Below, in pieces: positions 38,142-50,002 of a stretch of 64,000 nt of DNA. Made by a program: the position numbers and the translations under genes. Location of the stretch: positions 62,001 to 126,000 of the forward strand of contig NZ_RCTF01000011.1 in assembly GCF_003667445.1 (NCBI RefSeq). The letters run 5' to 3'. The notes beneath the pieces were generated by a model, which was not told the DNA's origin, searched no databases, and was given only the letters and a program-made list of their open reading frames with translations. This stretch comes from Xanthobacter tagetidis. Lineage in GTDB: Bacteria > Pseudomonadota > Alphaproteobacteria > Rhizobiales > Xanthobacteraceae. How positions within the stretch are numbered: the stretch's first letter is position 1; the number at the start of each line of letters is the position of its first letter.

Positions 38142-38782
38142 GATCCGGTCTCCTTAGGCCGGGAGGCGTACCCGGCGGCGGGGAACTGCGCAAGCCGCGC
38201 GGCATACCGCGCCATCAGATCGACCTCGAAATTGACCGCGTCGCCGGCCCGCCGGGCGCCCCATGTGGTGACCTCCAGCGTGTGTGGAATGAGCAGGCAG
38301 GAGAAGGTGTTGCCCTCCACCTCATTGACCGTGAGCGAGGTGCCGTCGAGCGCCACCGAGCCCTTGGGCGCGACGAAACGCGCGAAATCGGCGGGCACCT
38401 CGAACCAGAAGCGCGTCGACGACCCGAGGTCCTCGCGCGAGAGGATGCGGGCCTTCGCGTCCACATGCCCGCTCACCATGTGACCGCCGAGTTCGTCGCC
38501 GATCCTCAAGGAGCGCTCCAGGTTGATGCGCGCGCCCGGCGCCCAGCCAGCGACCGTGGTGATGGCGAGCGTCTCGGGCGCGGCGTCCACGGTGAACACG
38601 GTGCCGCGCGGGCCGCCGGCGCTGACCGAGGTCACGGTCAGGCAGACGCCCGCATGGGCGATGGAGGCACCGAGGTCGATGCCCTCCCCCCCATAGCCGC
38701 AGGCGATGGAGAGGGTGCGGACCTCGCCCTTCTCCTCCACGGCGACCACCTCGCCCACATCGGTGACGATGCCGGTGAACAT
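38135..38782 (-). CDS. ribE: Riboflavin synthase alpha chain
   Basis: 215 residues. Dismutates two lumazine molecules to riboflavin. The typical start is [12 protein letters not shown]; two similar beta-barrel halves follow (first lumazine-binding domain to about 100, second 101-195), with [13 protein letters not shown] and the paired [12 protein letters not shown] and [33 protein letters not shown]. One base separates it from ribD, so ribD-ribE-ribH form a tight unit. No FMN riboswitch lies upstream; the unit begins with nrdR. Confidence 0.95.
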   Translation of the reverse strand: MFTGIVTDVGEVVAVEEKGEVRTLSIACGYGGEGIDLGASIAHAGVCLTVTSVSAGGPRGTVFTVDAAPETLAITTVAGWAPGARINLERSLRIGDELGGHMVSGHVDAKARILSREDLGSSTRFWFEVPADFARFVAPKGSVALDGTSLTVNEVEGNTFSCLLIPHTLEVTTWGARRAGDAVNFEVDLMARYAARLAQFPAAGYASRPKETGSW

Positions 38783-38783
38783 G

Positions 38784-39938
38784 TCAGCGTCTCCACAGCC
38801 GCACGAGATGGTCGGCGCCGAGTTCGGCGTGCTCCACCTCGGCGAATCCAACGGGCGAAAGAAGACGGCCGAGCGGCCGTCCGGCGAGTGCATCCACCGC
38901 GTCGGGACCGAGCAGGACCGGGCTCGAAAAGGCCGCCACTTCGTCCACGAGGCCGGCGTCGAGGAACGCCGCAGCGACCTGCGGCCCGCCCTCCACCATC
39001 AGCCGGGTGATGCCGAGCAGGCCGAGCAGCTTCACGACGGCGGGAAGGAGCAGGCGCCCCCCCGCCCCGCGCGGCACCCGCAGCACCTCGATGCCGCGCG
39101 CATTCAGCGCTTCCTGACGGTCTGCCGGCGCATCCTCCGCCGCGATCACCCACACCGGGACGTCGCACGCGGTCTGCGCCAGCGCGGAGCCGTGCGGCAG
39201 GTCCAGCCCCGAATCGAGCACCAGGCGCACCGGCGAGCGCCCTTCCAGGCCCGGCAGGCGGCAGGTGAGCATAGGGTCGTCCGCCTTCACCGTGCCGATG
39301 CCCACCAGGATCGCGTCCGCATGGGCGCGCATGAGGTGGGCGCGCTCGCGCGCCTCGCGACCGGTGATGACGGCCGGCGCGGGACCGGGCAGCCCGGCCT
39401 TGCCGTCCGCCGATACCGCCATCTTGAGCAGCACATGCGGCCGGCCCTCGGTGACGCGGCGGATGTGGCCGGCATGGTCGAACAGCGCCCGCTCGGCCCC
39501 GACCCCGACGCTGACCCAGATGCCGGCGGCGCGCAGGCGGGCGACGCCGCGGCCCCGCACCCGGTTATCGGGGTCCTCGATGGCGGCCACCACCCGGCGC
39601 ACGCCGGAGGCGATGACGGCGTCGGCGCAGGGTGGCGTGCGGCCGTGATGCGAGCAGGGTTCCAGCGTCACATAGAGCGTCGCGCCGCGCGCTGCCTCCC
39701 CGGCCTCGGCCAGTGCCAGCGGCTCGGCGTGGGGGCGGCCGGTGGGAGCGGTCGCGGCGCGGCCCACCACCTGCGGGCCGGACGGCCCGTGCTGGATCAC
39801 CACTGCGCCCACGGAGGGGTTGGGCCAGGTGCGCCCGAGACCTGCAGCGCCGGCCTCCAAGGCGAGCGCCATGAAACGTTCGTCTTCCTGGGGGGACGTG
39901 ACGGGCCAGCTCGCCGGCGCGCCGACGGCGGCGCTCAT
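38784..39938 (-). CDS. ribD: Bifunctional riboflavin deaminase/reductase RibD
   Basis: 384 residues. The N-terminal deaminase (about 20-150) has zinc-binding [14 protein letters not shown] and [19 protein letters not shown]. The C-terminal reductase (about 165-384) has [46 protein letters not shown] and [22 protein letters not shown], the NADPH-binding DHFR-like domain. It carries out the second and third steps of pyrimidine processing in riboflavin synthesis. Its start overlaps the nrdR stop by four bases. Confidence 0.96.
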   Translation of the reverse strand: MSAAVGAPASWPVTSPQEDERFMALALEAGAAGLGRTWPNPSVGAVVIQHGPSGPQVVGRAATAPTGRPHAEPLALAEAGEAARGATLYVTLEPCSHHGRTPPCADAVIASGVRRVVAAIEDPDNRVRGRGVARLRAAGIWVSVGVGAERALFDHAGHIRRVTEGRPHVLLKMAVSADGKAGLPGPAPAVITGREARERAHLMRAHADAILVGIGTVKADDPMLTCRLPGLEGRSPVRLVLDSGLDLPHGSALAQTACDVPVWVIAAEDAPADRQEALNARGIEVLRVPRGAGGRLLLPAVVKLLGLLGITRLMVEGGPQVAAAFLDAGLVDEVAAFSSPVLLGPDAVDALAGRPLGRLLSPVGFAEVEHAELGADHLVRLWRR

Positions 39939-40450
39939 TCCGCCCCCCGCGCGGGAGGACGCCCCTTCGGCTCGGCCTTGGCCGCGGCCTTGCCGTCGCC
40001 GTCGCTGGACAGTTCGGCGAGCGCGTTCTCGAAATCCTTGGCCTCGCGGAAGTCGCGATAGACCGAGGCGAAGCGCACATAGGCCACGTCGTCGATCTGC
40101 TTGAGGCCTTCCATCACCATCTCGCCGATGGTCTCGGAAGTGATGTCGGTGTCGCCCATGCTCTCAAGCTGGCGCACGACGCCGGAGATCATGCGCTCCA
40201 CCCGATCCTCGTCCACCGGGCGCTTGCGCAGGGCGACCTTCACCGAGCGTTCCAGCTTCTCGCGCTCGAACGGCACGCGCTTGCCGGAGCGCTTGACCAC
40301 GGTGAGCTCGCGCAGCTGCACGCGCTCAAAGGTGGTGAAGCGGCCGCCGCAGTCCGGGCAGACGCGGCGGCGGCGGATCGAGGTGTTGTCCTCGGTCGGC
40401 CGCGAGTCCTTCACCTGCGTGTCGAGGCTGCCGCAATAAGGGCACCGCAT
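39935..40450 (-). CDS. nrdR: Transcriptional repressor NrdR
   Basis: 171 residues. Zinc ribbon at the start with MRCPYCG (1-7) and [14 protein letters not shown] (about 31-44), followed by an ATP-cone domain (about 49-139: [38 protein letters not shown]). It represses ribonucleotide reductase genes according to ATP/dATP. The C-terminal 20 residues are Lys/Ala/Gly-rich. Starts 27 bases after the glyA stop and overlaps ribD, as in many alphaproteobacteria. No nrd genes in the window. Confidence 0.97.
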   Translation of the reverse strand: MRCPYCGSLDTQVKDSRPTEDNTSIRRRRVCPDCGGRFTTFERVQLRELTVVKRSGKRVPFEREKLERSVKVALRKRPVDEDRVERMISGVVRQLESMGDTDITSETIGEMVMEGLKQIDDVAYVRFASVYRDFREAKDFENALAELSSDGDGKAAAKAEPKGRPPARGAE

Positions 40451-40477
40451 GGTTTCAGGCTCCCGGCCGGCCCCGGT

Positions 40478-41791
<1,314 letters not shown>

Positions 41792-42072
41792 GTAAGGGCT
41801 CCGGGAATGTCGGGGCACCCCGGCCTGGCGCAAAAGCAGCCCGGCCAAAGCGGACTGAGCGCTTATCATACGGCACCGGCGAAGTCCAAATCCCGGCCGG
41901 CGGAGCAGGCATGCAGGCGGGACACACATCGCCTTTCCGCGCTCCGCATTCGCTGGCGCAAGCTGACGCTACGTTACTGTTCTACCTACATATTTTCCTG
42001 GCCAACCGACTCGGACACGCCTATCCTCCTCACCGTGGGGGCACCGAGCGAGGGCGTGAGCGGACGCCCAGA

Positions 42073-43119
42073 GTGCCCCCATTGCGAATTCTCATCGCCA
42101 ACAATCATCTCGTTAATTTTGCCGGATCTGAAATTCACGCGCTCGAACTCGCCGAGCATCTGAACGGTTGCGGCCATGAGGCGGTCCTGACCGCCCTCGT
42201 CGTCGCCGCGCCTTTCACCGGTGAAGCCATCCGCCGCCGGGTGCCGGTTGTTCCCATGCGGAAGCTGGACTGGGGCGCCTTCTGGGACGTGGTCTGGTCC
42301 CATCATGTCCCCGCCTTCCAGTTCATCCACGGCAAGCTTCAGCTGAAGGCGCGGCGCCACCTGCACGGACTTCTGTCCTCCGTGCTGGCGCTGGAGCGCC
42401 CTCCCTTGCCTGCGGATTTCCGCATGGGCCGGCGCAGCCTGACCTTTCTGCCCAATTCCGAGCTGACGCTTGCTTCCGCGAGCCGCCACCTGCCTTGCGA
42501 TGCGCGCACCCAGATCCTTCGCAATCTGGCGCCGGACGCCTGGGTCGAGGCCGTGCGCGGCGCGCATGCCGCGGAACCGGCCGCCATCGCCTGCGTGAGC
42601 AACCACCCGCCCGCCGAGATCTGCGAACTGGCGGAACTGGCGCGCGCGGCAGGGATGCGATTCGACATCATCGGCGCCGGCCAGAGCGGCACGGCGCGGC
42701 GCGTCTCGCCTGCGCTTCTCGCGCCGTACGATCTGGTGATCTCCATCGGCAAGACGGTGAACTACTGCCTCGCGGCGGCCATCCCGATATTCGTCTACGA
42801 CCATTTCGGCGGTCCGGGCTGGCTCGACGCGAAGCGGATCGGCCCGGCCGAGGCCACCATCTTCAGCGGGAAATGCACGCCCGGCGCGCGGCCGGCCAGC
42901 CGGCTTTTGGCGGAGATCCGGGCCGGATACCGCCGCGCCAGCGCCTTCGCCGCGCAGACGGCATCGTGGAGCGCCGCCCGATACGGGGTCGGCGCGCAGA
43001 TCGAGCGCCTCGGCCTGCTCGAAGGCCTTGATCGACGGCCGCAGGCCCTTCTGCCGTGGTGGTGGGGGCGGCGCCGCGTGCGCGTGTTCAACCGCGCGCT
43101 GGTAGCCGAGACCGTCTGA
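42073..43119 (+). CDS. Glycosyltransferase-like protein
   Basis: 348 residues if started at GTG 42073; TTG 42082 is an alternative, and an open frame extends to ATG 41911 but that extra stretch looks non-coding. The start PLRILIANNHLVNFAGSEIHALELAEHLNGCGHEAVLTAL resembles the N-terminal Rossmann half of GT-B glycosyltransferases (GT4-like), with FAGSEIHA in the place of the usual glycine loop. A second half shows ACVSNHPPAEICELAELARAAG, MRFDIIGAGQ and a terminal YGVGAQIERLGLL. No E-x7-E GT4 signature was clear, so activity is uncertain. It lies alone between glyA and tonB and may serve surface polysaccharide decoration. Confidence 0.6.
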   Translation: MPPLRILIANNHLVNFAGSEIHALELAEHLNGCGHEAVLTALVVAAPFTGEAIRRRVPVVPMRKLDWGAFWDVVWSHHVPAFQFIHGKLQLKARRHLHGLLSSVLALERPPLPADFRMGRRSLTFLPNSELTLASASRHLPCDARTQILRNLAPDAWVEAVRGAHAAEPAAIACVSNHPPAEICELAELARAAGMRFDIIGAGQSGTARRVSPALLAPYDLVISIGKTVNYCLAAAIPIFVYDHFGGPGWLDAKRIGPAEATIFSGKCTPGARPASRLLAEIRAGYRRASAFAAQTASWSAARYGVGAQIERLGLLEGLDRRPQALLPWWWGRRRVRVFNRALVAETV

Positions 43120-43171
43120 GGCTGAGGCAGCCGGCCCGCGCTTCCGGCGGATCGCATCCGCGCGCGGCGTA

Positions 43172-44023
43172 TCAGCGGCTGGTGAAGTTCACCGGCACCG
43201 AGAAGCTCGCCCCGCTGCCGTCCGGCGGCTGCGGGAAGGGAGAAGCGCGGCGCACGGTCGCGACCGCCTCATCGTCAAGCACCGCATTGCCGGAGGATCG
43301 GGTGAGGCTCACGCCCGTCACCCGGCCGGACGCATCCAGCGAGAACCGCACGGACGGGCGGCCCGTGATGCCCTGCGCGCCCGGCGGATACCGCTTGAAC
43401 CGGTTGAGATGCGCCGAGACCATGGCCGCCCATGTGGCGCGCGACATGGAATTCGAGCTGCTCGCGCCCTGCGATGGCGCCGCCGTACGCTCGGACGGCG
43501 CGGTCTCGCTGCGCGGCGCGGCCGAGGTGGTGGGCGCCTGCTTGCGCCTGGTGGGCTTGGCCTCCGGCTTCGGCTTCTCCTTCTCCGGCGGCCTGGGTTT
43601 TTCAGGCGGCAGCGGCGCCGGCTCGGGTTCCGGCTTCTGCAGCACCACCTCGGACGCCTCGGGCGACGGCTCGATCTTGGGAAGCTCCTCCTCCACCTCC
43701 TCGCGCTGCACCGGCTCGGGCGGCGGCGTCTCGGCCTCCGGCTCGTCCGGCGCGTCGGGCGTGGTCTCCGGGGCCTGCACCATCTGTGGGCCGGGCGCGA
43801 GGTCCTCGGTCTCGCTCGGCGCGCTCACCGGCAGCGCCGCGAGTTCGATCATGACCGCCGCCGGCGGCATTTCCGCGGGCGGCTCCAGGCTGCGCAGATA
43901 GAGCGCTCCGTAGACCGCGGCGGCGTGGACCCCGAGGATGACGGCGGCGCCGGCAATCCAGCGCAGGACCGTGTCGCGGAAATGGTTGCGGTCGAAATCG
44001 TGCCAGTGGTGGATGGCGCTCAC
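43172..44023 (-). CDS. tonB: TonB energy-transducing protein
   Basis: 283 residues. N-terminal membrane anchor (about 19-42), a long Pro/Glu/Lys-rich spacer (about 50-170) that spans the periplasm, and a C-terminal TonB domain (about 190-283: [63 protein letters not shown]). Transmits proton-motive force from ExbBD to outer-membrane receptors for iron complexes or vitamins. It overlaps exbD by four bases. No TonB-dependent receptor gene is in the window. Confidence 0.94.
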   Translation of the reverse strand: MSAIHHWHDFDRNHFRDTVLRWIAGAAVILGVHAAAVYGALYLRSLEPPAEMPPAAVMIELAALPVSAPSETEDLAPGPQMVQAPETTPDAPDEPEAETPPPEPVQREEVEEELPKIEPSPEASEVVLQKPEPEPAPLPPEKPRPPEKEKPKPEAKPTRRKQAPTTSAAPRSETAPSERTAAPSQGASSSNSMSRATWAAMVSAHLNRFKRYPPGAQGITGRPSVRFSLDASGRVTGVSLTRSSGNAVLDDEAVATVRRASPFPQPPDGSGASFSVPVNFTSR

Positions 44024-44550
44024 TGCGGCCCTCCCCCGGCGGCGCCGCCTCCCCCGATAGCCGGTGCGGACGGAGCCGCGGCGGCGGGCGCGGTGGGAGC
44101 ATTGGCAGAGGCCGGAGCCGCCGGCAGCTGCGCCTCGGCGCCTTCGAGCCCGACCAGGGCCACCTTGAGATAGCCGGCGCCTCGCAGGAGGTTCATCACC
44201 TCCATCACGTCGCCATAGGGCACCGCCTTGTCGGCGCGCACGAAAACCCGCTGCTGGCGGTCGGTGCCGGTGCGTCCGTCGAGCGCGCGGCCGAGGTCGG
44301 TCCGCACCACGGCATCATCGCCGAGCGACAGGGTGAGGTCCTTCTTCACCGAGAGGAACAGGGGCTTCTCGGGGCGCGGCTGCGGCTGGGCGTTGGAGGT
44401 GGGCAGGTCGACCTTCACGTCGACGGTGGCGAGCGGCGCCGCCACCATGAAGATGATGAGCAGCACCAGCATCACGTCGATGAACGGCGTGACGTTGATC
44501 TCGTGGGTCTCGACGAGGTCGTCCCCGCCGTGGTCGAGCTTGGCGGCCAT
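44020..44550 (-). CDS. exbD: Biopolymer transport protein ExbD
   Basis: 176 residues. Single membrane helix near the N-terminus with the proton-relevant aspartate in [24 protein letters not shown] (16-39), followed by a periplasmic domain and a Pro/Ala-rich tail (about 145-176). Partner of ExbB. Fifteen bases separate it from exbB, and the stop overlaps tonB (ATGA). TolR is the main alternative, but the adjacent tonB supports ExbD. Confidence 0.94.
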   Translation of the reverse strand: MAAKLDHGGDDLVETHEINVTPFIDVMLVLLIIFMVAAPLATVDVKVDLPTSNAQPQPRPEKPLFLSVKKDLTLSLGDDAVVRTDLGRALDGRTGTDRQQRVFVRADKAVPYGDVMEVMNLLRGAGYLKVALVGLEGAEAQLPAAPASANAPTAPAAAAPSAPAIGGGGAAGGGPQ

Positions 44551-44565
44551 GGTCGCGTCCTCCGC

Positions 44566-45615
44566 TCACTCAGCGGCGGCGCGCAGCGACACCACCTCGG
44601 CGACCAGGTCTTCGTCGCCGGCGGCGGCCCGGTCGAGGTCACGCGAGAGGTGGCGCATCACCTCGGCCGAGGTGTCGGCCAGCGCGGCCTTGTAGCCGGC
44701 GATGGCGCGGGCGAACACGTTGTAGATGACCACGGCCGGGATCGCGGCGACGAGGCCGATGGCGGTGGCGAGCAGCGCCTCGGCGATGCCGGGCGCCACC
44801 ACGGCGAGGTTCGTGGTCTGCGCCTTGGAGATGCCGATGAACGAATTCATGATGCCCCAGACGGTGCCGAACAGGCCGACGAAGGGCGCTGTGGCGCCGA
44901 TGGTGGCGAGGATGCCGGTGCCGACCGCCATGCGCCGGCCGGCAGCCGCCTCGATGCGGTTGAGCGCGACGGCGACGCGCTCCTTGATGCCGTCGGCGGG
45001 CAGCCCGTCGGAGTGACGCCACTCGCCGAGCGCGGCGCGCACGGTGGTCGGCGCGGCGCCCTTTCCGGCAGGGATGTCGCGGGCCGCCTCCACCAGGGTC
45101 GAGGACGACCGCAGCGCCGCGAGGGTGCGCGCGACCGAGCGGCGCGCGAAGGCGATCTCCAGCGACTTCGCGACCCAGACGGTCCAGGTCAGCACGGAGG
45201 CGAAGGCGAGGCCGATCATCACCGCCTTCACCACCAGGTCCGCCGCCATGAACATGCCCCAGGGGGACAGATCGTGCGGCAGCAGCGCGTTCGCCGCTGC
45301 CGGGGCGGCGGCAGGCGCAGATGCCTCCGATGCCGGAACGGCCTCGGCCGGCGACATATTGTGGCCGGCATGCTCGCCTGGGACCGCCGGCACGGACGGC
45401 GACGCTGGCGCGCCCTGGCTTTCCGCAGCGGAGGGCGTGCCGGAACTTGCCGGTTGCGCGACCGGCGGCGGAGCTGCGGCGGGCGCGGCGGCCCCCTGCT
45501 GGGCGAGGCTGGGATACGTCGCGCCGATGATCAGAAGGCCGGCCAGCACAAACGCGCCGCCCGAACGGCGGAACGGTGCAAAACAAGCCACAATCGAGCG
45601 GAAGCAAAGAAGCAT
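44566..45615 (-). CDS. exbB: TonB-system energizer ExbB with periplasmic extension
   Basis: 349 residues, ATG 45615. A signal-like hydrophobic start (about 20-40) leads into an Ala/Pro-rich region (about 40-105), as known for long rhizobial ExbB proteins. The MotA/TolQ/ExbB channel domain follows with three membrane helices ([76 protein letters not shown]). Proton channel that powers TonB. The 207 bases upstream contain a perfect small inverted repeat (TCCCGC-GTT-GCGGGA, 45658-45672), possibly a regulatory site; no recognised Fur, Irr or RirA box was found. Confidence 0.93.
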   Translation of the reverse strand: MLLCFRSIVACFAPFRRSGGAFVLAGLLIIGATYPSLAQQGAAAPAAAPPPVAQPASSGTPSAAESQGAPASPSVPAVPGEHAGHNMSPAEAVPASEASAPAAAPAAANALLPHDLSPWGMFMAADLVVKAVMIGLAFASVLTWTVWVAKSLEIAFARRSVARTLAALRSSSTLVEAARDIPAGKGAAPTTVRAALGEWRHSDGLPADGIKERVAVALNRIEAAAGRRMAVGTGILATIGATAPFVGLFGTVWGIMNSFIGISKAQTTNLAVVAPGIAEALLATAIGLVAAIPAVVIYNVFARAIAGYKAALADTSAEVMRHLSRDLDRAAAGDEDLVAEVVSLRAAAE

Positions 45616-45822
45616 CGCACGTCCCAACAGATAGAAATATGAATGGCGTGCTGGCGATCCCGCGTTGCGGGAATGGCTTGCGGACACTCTTCATACGCCA
45701 TGCGAGCCGGTTCGTTAAGTCTAACGTCCCGCCACCCCATGCGCCGCCATGCCGCATACGGGCCGGCGGAGACTGACCTGCGCGTGGGGCTGCACGAGCG
45801 ACATGGGCGTCGCCCGCTGCGC

Positions 45823-46989
45823 TCAGGCCACGGTCGGGGACGACGTCTGTGGGCGCGGCGGGAGCCTGGAGGCGGGCCATGCGAGCAGCAGCATGGAGGC
45901 GCCGGCGATCAGGAAGACCATCTCGGCGCCGACCCGCTGCGCCACACCCGCCATCGCCACTGCGCCGACCGCCTGGCCGATGAAGAACGAACTGGCGAAG
46001 AGCGCGACGCCCGAGCCCCGCGCCTCGGGCGCGAGCTCCGTCGCGAGGAGCTGGAGCATGTTGTGGATCATGTAAAAGCCGAAGCCGGCGACGGCGAACG
46101 CCGCCGCCGCCATGCCGAGGCTTGGCACCAGAGCCGCGGCGATGAAGAACACGCCCACGGCGGCCGCGCCCACGCCGATCATGCCCTTGAGGCCGAGCAG
46201 GCGCACCAGCGGCCCCACGCCCAGCGAATAGCAGGCGCCGCCCAGCGCGAACGCGCCGATGACCAGCCCCGCCTCGATGGCATCGCCAAGATGGTGCGCG
46301 ACCATGAGCGCCGCCACCAGCGGAAAGATGCCGAAGGTGAAGGCGCCCTCCACCGCCGCCACCGCGAACAGCTTGGACGACATCGGATTGCGCAGCACGA
46401 GGCGATAGCGCGACAGGCCGGATGCGAAGGAGAGCGGTTCGCGTGCGCGCTGCTCGGACATGAAGATGATGCAGCCGATGCAGCCGAGCGCCGACACCCC
46501 GCACGCGGTCCAGAACACCTGCCGCCAGCCCAGCCACTCGGCGATGAAGCCGGACGCCGTAGAGCCCATGAGCTGGCCGACGATGAGCGCGAACAGGACG
46601 CGGCTGAGCGCCACCGGCCGCTCGGCGAAGCTCGCGCGGTCGCCCACCATGGCGAGCACCACGGGGATGATCCCGCCCGCGAAGGCGCCCGAGATGAGGC
46701 GCGCGACGAACAGCACCTCGTGGTTCGGCGCCAGCGCCGAGGCCGCGAGGCCGAGCGACAGGATGGCAAGGTTGATGCGCACCAGGCGCACCTTGCCGAA
46801 CGCGTCGCCGATCGGGCCGAACACGAGCTGCATGGACGCATAGGCGAGCGTGAACACCGAGGCGAGCGTCGCCACCTGCTGAAGCGTGATGCCGAGGTCC
46901 GCCGCCACCTGATTGACCATGGGATCGATGGCGCGCATGGAAAACGCGCTCGCGAAGGTCGCGAGACCCAGGACGTAGAGATAATTCAT
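45823..46989 (-). CDS. MFS transporter
   Basis: 388 residues with about twelve hydrophobic segments, major facilitator fold. The loop between helices 2 and 3 reads [14 protein letters not shown], the usual MFS motif A position. N-terminal [25 protein letters not shown] resembles the predicted arabinose-efflux/AraJ-type branch. Likely an exporter of small molecules or drugs, but the substrate is unknown. There is no regulator gene beside it. No convincing ribosome-binding site precedes ATG 46989. It is in line with exbBD-tonB but separated by 207 bases. Confidence 0.85.
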   Translation of the reverse strand: MNYLYVLGLATFASAFSMRAIDPMVNQVAADLGITLQQVATLASVFTLAYASMQLVFGPIGDAFGKVRLVRINLAILSLGLAASALAPNHEVLFVARLISGAFAGGIIPVVLAMVGDRASFAERPVALSRVLFALIVGQLMGSTASGFIAEWLGWRQVFWTACGVSALGCIGCIIFMSEQRAREPLSFASGLSRYRLVLRNPMSSKLFAVAAVEGAFTFGIFPLVAALMVAHHLGDAIEAGLVIGAFALGGACYSLGVGPLVRLLGLKGMIGVGAAAVGVFFIAAALVPSLGMAAAAFAVAGFGFYMIHNMLQLLATELAPEARGSGVALFASSFFIGQAVGAVAMAGVAQRVGAEMVFLIAGASMLLLAWPASRLPPRPQTSSPTVA

Positions 46990-47150
46990 GCGGGCCGTGG
47001 GGTGATCGCGGGAGCGAAGGCGCGGGCGGAGGCGGCACGCGGGCGGCGTGGCCGGTGTCTAGGGGTGGAATCAGCAGGGCCGCAGGTCAAGCGGCAGGCT
47101 GCATGGCTCTTTTCGCCAGACCTCGCGAAAACGCATGGCTGCATCTATGC

Positions 47151-47179
47151 ATTGACACGGCGCACAATATTTCTATGTT
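47151..47179 (+). promoter_or_regulatory. Promoter of the DEAD-box helicase gene
   Basis: TTGACA (47151-47156) and TATGTT (47174-47179) spaced 17 bases form a near-consensus sigma-70 promoter, with transcription expected near 47186. This rules out translation from the open frame further upstream and favours the ATG at 47199 or 47295. Confidence 0.6.
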
Positions 47180-47198
47180 GCTATGCGTCGTCCGAGAT

Positions 47199-48923
47199 AT
47201 GTCGAATCCAAGCGCGCCGTCCGACGACCACTCGTCTGAGCCCGTACGGCACGGGACGTTCGATCGCGGCGCGCTGCCGCATCCAAAAGATGCAATGTCA
47301 TTTTCCGAACTCGGCCTGAGCGAGAAGGTTCTCGCGGCCGTCGCAGATACCGGCTATACGCAGCCGACCCCCATCCAGGCACAGGCCATTCCCCACGTTC
47401 TTGCGCGCCGCGACGTTCTCGGCCTTGCGCAGACCGGCACGGGCAAGACCGCCGCCTTCACCCTGCCCATGCTCACTCTCCTGGAGCACGGCCGGGCACG
47501 TGCGCGGATGCCGCGCACGCTTATCCTTGAACCCACCCGCGAGCTCGCTGCCCAGGTGGAGGAGAACTTCGTCCGCTACGGCAAGAACCACAAGGTGAAC
47601 GTTGCCCTGCTTATCGGCGGCGTTTCCTTCGGCGACCAGGATTCCAAGCTCGTGCGGGGCGTCGACGTCCTGATCGCGACGCCGGGGCGCCTGCTCGACC
47701 ATGTGGAGCGCGGCCGTCTGCTGCTGTCCGGCATCGAGATCCTCGTCATCGACGAGGCCGACCGCATGCTGGACATGGGCTTCATCCCGGACATCGAGCG
47801 CATCTGCAAGCTGGTGCCCTTCACCCGGCAGACGCTGTTCTTCTCGGCCACCATGCCGCCGGAGATTCAGCGCCTGGTCTCGCAGTTCCTGTCGAGTCCG
47901 GTTCGGGTCGAGGTGTCGAAGCCGGCCTCCACGGCCACGACCGTCACCCAGATGCTCGTCGCCTCGCCGAGCGAGGACTTCGAGAAGCGCGACGTGCTGC
48001 GCGAGCTGATCCGCAATTGCGACGGCCTGCAGAACGGCATCATCTTCTGCAACCGCAAGCGCGACGTGGCGGTGCTGCACCGCTCGCTGCAGAAGCACGG
48101 CTTCAATGCCGTGGCGCTGCACGGCGACATGGACCAGCACGCGCGCATCAAGGCGCTGGACCAGTTCCGGGCCGGCGAGGCGACGCTGCTGGTGGCTTCC
48201 GACGTGGCCGCCCGCGGCCTCGACATTCCGGCGGTCAGCCACGTCTTCAACTACGACGTCCCGCACCACGCGGAGGACTATGTCCACCGCATCGGCCGCA
48301 CCGGCCGCGCCGGGCGCTCGGGCACGGCCTATTCCCTCGTCACCCACGCGGATTCGAAGTCGCTCGCGGCGATCGAGAAGCTGATCGGCAATGCCGTGCC
48401 CTGGCAGGGCGAACCGATCGGCGAAGCTCCCCCGCGCGAGCGTCGCGAACGCCGGGACGGCGGCCGCGAGGACGGCCGCCTGCGCGGCAAGCGCCGGATG
48501 GACAAGGACGGCCGCGCCGATCGCGGCGAACGCGCGCCCCGCGGCGAGAGCGCCGAACGGGCAGAACGCCCGGCCCGCGCCCGCGATGCCGAGGGCGAGC
48601 GCACCGAGCGTCCCGTCGCCGAGCGGGCCGAGCGCGCGCCGCGCCGGGAACGCAGCGAGCGCCTCGCCCGTGCGGAGCGCCCGGAACGGACCGAGCGCCC
48701 CGAGCGGACGGAACGGCCGGAGCGCCAAGAGCGTCCAGAGCGCCAAGAGCGTCCGGAACGTGCCGAGCGTCCGGAGCGTACCGAGCGTCCGGAGCGCAGC
48801 CGCGGCCCCCGCGACGGCGCCGAGCGCGCCCCGCGGCGCGAGCGGGCCCCGGCGAACGAGCCCGCCGACATGTCCCATTTGCCCGCCTTCCTCCTGCGCC
48901 CGGTGCGCGTGAAGGCCGGCTGA
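47199..48923 (+). CDS. DEAD-box ATP-dependent RNA helicase
   Basis: 574 residues from ATG 47199 (ATG 47295 is the alternative if the leader is about 110 bases). Q motif with PTPIQAQAIP, Walker A AQTGTGKTAA, Ia PTRELAAQ, GG, TPGRLLD, the DEAD box VIDEADRMLDMGF, SAT, then domain 2 with IIFCNRKRDVA, ARGLDIPAVSHVFNYDVP and HRIGRTGRAGR. The C-terminal 165 residues are an Arg/Glu/Pro-rich disordered tail, including a repeated ERPER-x pattern (about residues 490-535) likely to bind RNA. RhlE-like family; helps ribosome assembly or RNA turnover, often cold-induced. A hairpin terminator follows at 48970. Confidence 0.93.
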   Translation: MSNPSAPSDDHSSEPVRHGTFDRGALPHPKDAMSFSELGLSEKVLAAVADTGYTQPTPIQAQAIPHVLARRDVLGLAQTGTGKTAAFTLPMLTLLEHGRARARMPRTLILEPTRELAAQVEENFVRYGKNHKVNVALLIGGVSFGDQDSKLVRGVDVLIATPGRLLDHVERGRLLLSGIEILVIDEADRMLDMGFIPDIERICKLVPFTRQTLFFSATMPPEIQRLVSQFLSSPVRVEVSKPASTATTVTQMLVASPSEDFEKRDVLRELIRNCDGLQNGIIFCNRKRDVAVLHRSLQKHGFNAVALHGDMDQHARIKALDQFRAGEATLLVASDVAARGLDIPAVSHVFNYDVPHHAEDYVHRIGRTGRAGRSGTAYSLVTHADSKSLAAIEKLIGNAVPWQGEPIGEAPPRERRERRDGGREDGRLRGKRRMDKDGRADRGERAPRGESAERAERPARARDAEGERTERPVAERAERAPRRERSERLARAERPERTERPERTERPERQERPERQERPERAERPERTERPERSRGPRDGAERAPRRERAPANEPADMSHLPAFLLRPVRVKAG

Positions 48924-48969
48924 CCCGGCGGTCCCGCACCGCGCGGGACAGGCCCCTGCCCTTTCGTTG

Positions 48970-48992
48970 CGCCCGGCCTGTGCCGGGCGTTT
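48970..48992 (+). terminator. Rho-independent terminator after the helicase gene
   Basis: CGCCCGGC (48970-48977) and GCCGGGCG (48982-48989) form a perfect eight-base stem with a CTGT loop, followed by TTT. It lies 47 bases past the helicase stop. The T-run is short, so termination may be partial. Confidence 0.6.
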
Positions 48993-49174
48993 CGATTCAG
49001 GGGGAAGCCGGGCGCCCAGCCCGGCACAGGAAAAACCTCCGGAATCGGCACCGCGGTAGGCTTTCATTGACGCGGCGCGTGTTTCTTCTTTCGCGTGCGC
49101 ACTATAAGGAGCCCTACAGCCGGCTTCATGCCGTGCAGCACGCCCGAGACCAGACCAGACCCCGCGAGGCAAAG

Positions 49175-49999
49175 ATGTCTGTCCAGAACCAACGGCTCGT
49201 CGATTACTGCCGGTCGGGCCGCAAGAAGGTGAACGGCTGGTTTGCCCGCAATGACGCCGAGCTGTTCCTGCGCATCCTCGACCTGCAGCAGGAGCTCGGC
49301 GTGTCCGGCTCGGCGGTGGAGATCGGCGTCCATCACGGCAAGTCGTTCGTGCCCTTGTGCCTCGCGCTTACGGGCAGCGAGAAGGCGCTGTGCATCGACA
49401 TCTTCGACGACCAGTCGCTGAACGTGGACAATTCCGGGCAGGGCAACCGCGCGGTGTTCGAGGCCAATCTCGGCAAGTTCGGCATCGAGCCTGCGCGCAC
49501 GATCATCCGCAAGGCCTCCTCGCTCGACGTGAAGCCCCAGGAGATCACCGAGGCGGTCGGCCCGGTGCGCTTCTTCAGCGTCGACGGCGGCCACTGGCAC
49601 GACATCGTCATCAACGACCTGGACCTCGCGGCGGCGACGCTGGCGGAAGGCGGCGTGATCGCGCTCGACGACTTCCTGAAGCAGGCCTGGCCGGACGTGT
49701 CCTACGGCTTCTTCGACTGGCACCGCGAGAAGGGCCAGGACTTCGCGCCCATCGCCATGGGCACGTCGAAGCTCTACCTCGCCCGCAAGTCGTTCGCGCA
49801 GAAGTATCTCGACGGCCTCATGGCGAGCCCGGAGATCCGCTCGCGCATCTACAAGGTCTACGACTTCATGGGCGTGAAGGTGCCGGTGCTGATCGAGCCC
49901 TACCCGGCCTTCGTCATCGCCGCGAAGAACAAGCTCGCCGAAAGCAACGGCGAGCTGCTCGACAAGCTCCTGGCGCTCAAGCGCCGCTACATGTCCTGA
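49175..49999 (+). CDS. Class I SAM-dependent methyltransferase-like protein
   Basis: 274 residues, ATG with GAGG six bases before it. Methyltransf_24-type pattern: SAVEIGVHHGKSFVPLCLAL (about 45-65) is motif I, CIDIFDDQ (about 72) the acidic end of strand 2, VRFFSVDGGHWHDIVINDLDLAAATLAEGGVIALDDFL (about 130-168) motifs post-I to III. Members of this group methylate sugars or secondary metabolites. The C-terminal 70 residues (KSFAQKYLDGLMASPEIRSRIYKVYDFMGVKVPVLIEPYP) are not assigned. Single gene between the helicase and a convergent TfoX-like gene; no partner genes to hint at the acceptor. Confidence 0.72.
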   Translation: MSVQNQRLVDYCRSGRKKVNGWFARNDAELFLRILDLQQELGVSGSAVEIGVHHGKSFVPLCLALTGSEKALCIDIFDDQSLNVDNSGQGNRAVFEANLGKFGIEPARTIIRKASSLDVKPQEITEAVGPVRFFSVDGGHWHDIVINDLDLAAATLAEGGVIALDDFLKQAWPDVSYGFFDWHREKGQDFAPIAMGTSKLYLARKSFAQKYLDGLMASPEIRSRIYKVYDFMGVKVPVLIEPYPAFVIAAKNKLAESNGELLDKLLALKRRYMS

Positions 50000-50002
50000 C
50001 GC

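Noticed and set aside
41911..42072. N-terminal extension of the glycosyltransferase-like protein from an upstream ATG
   Set aside because: The extra 54 residues show no coding pattern or ribosome site, and the Rossmann start begins right after GTG 42073.
48665..48800. Possible CRISPR or minisatellite locus
   Set aside because: The repeats are in frame and encode the Arg/Glu tail of the helicase.
49067..49108. TTGACG and TATAAG as promoter of the methyltransferase gene
   Set aside because: The spacing is 30 bases, far from the 16-18 needed.
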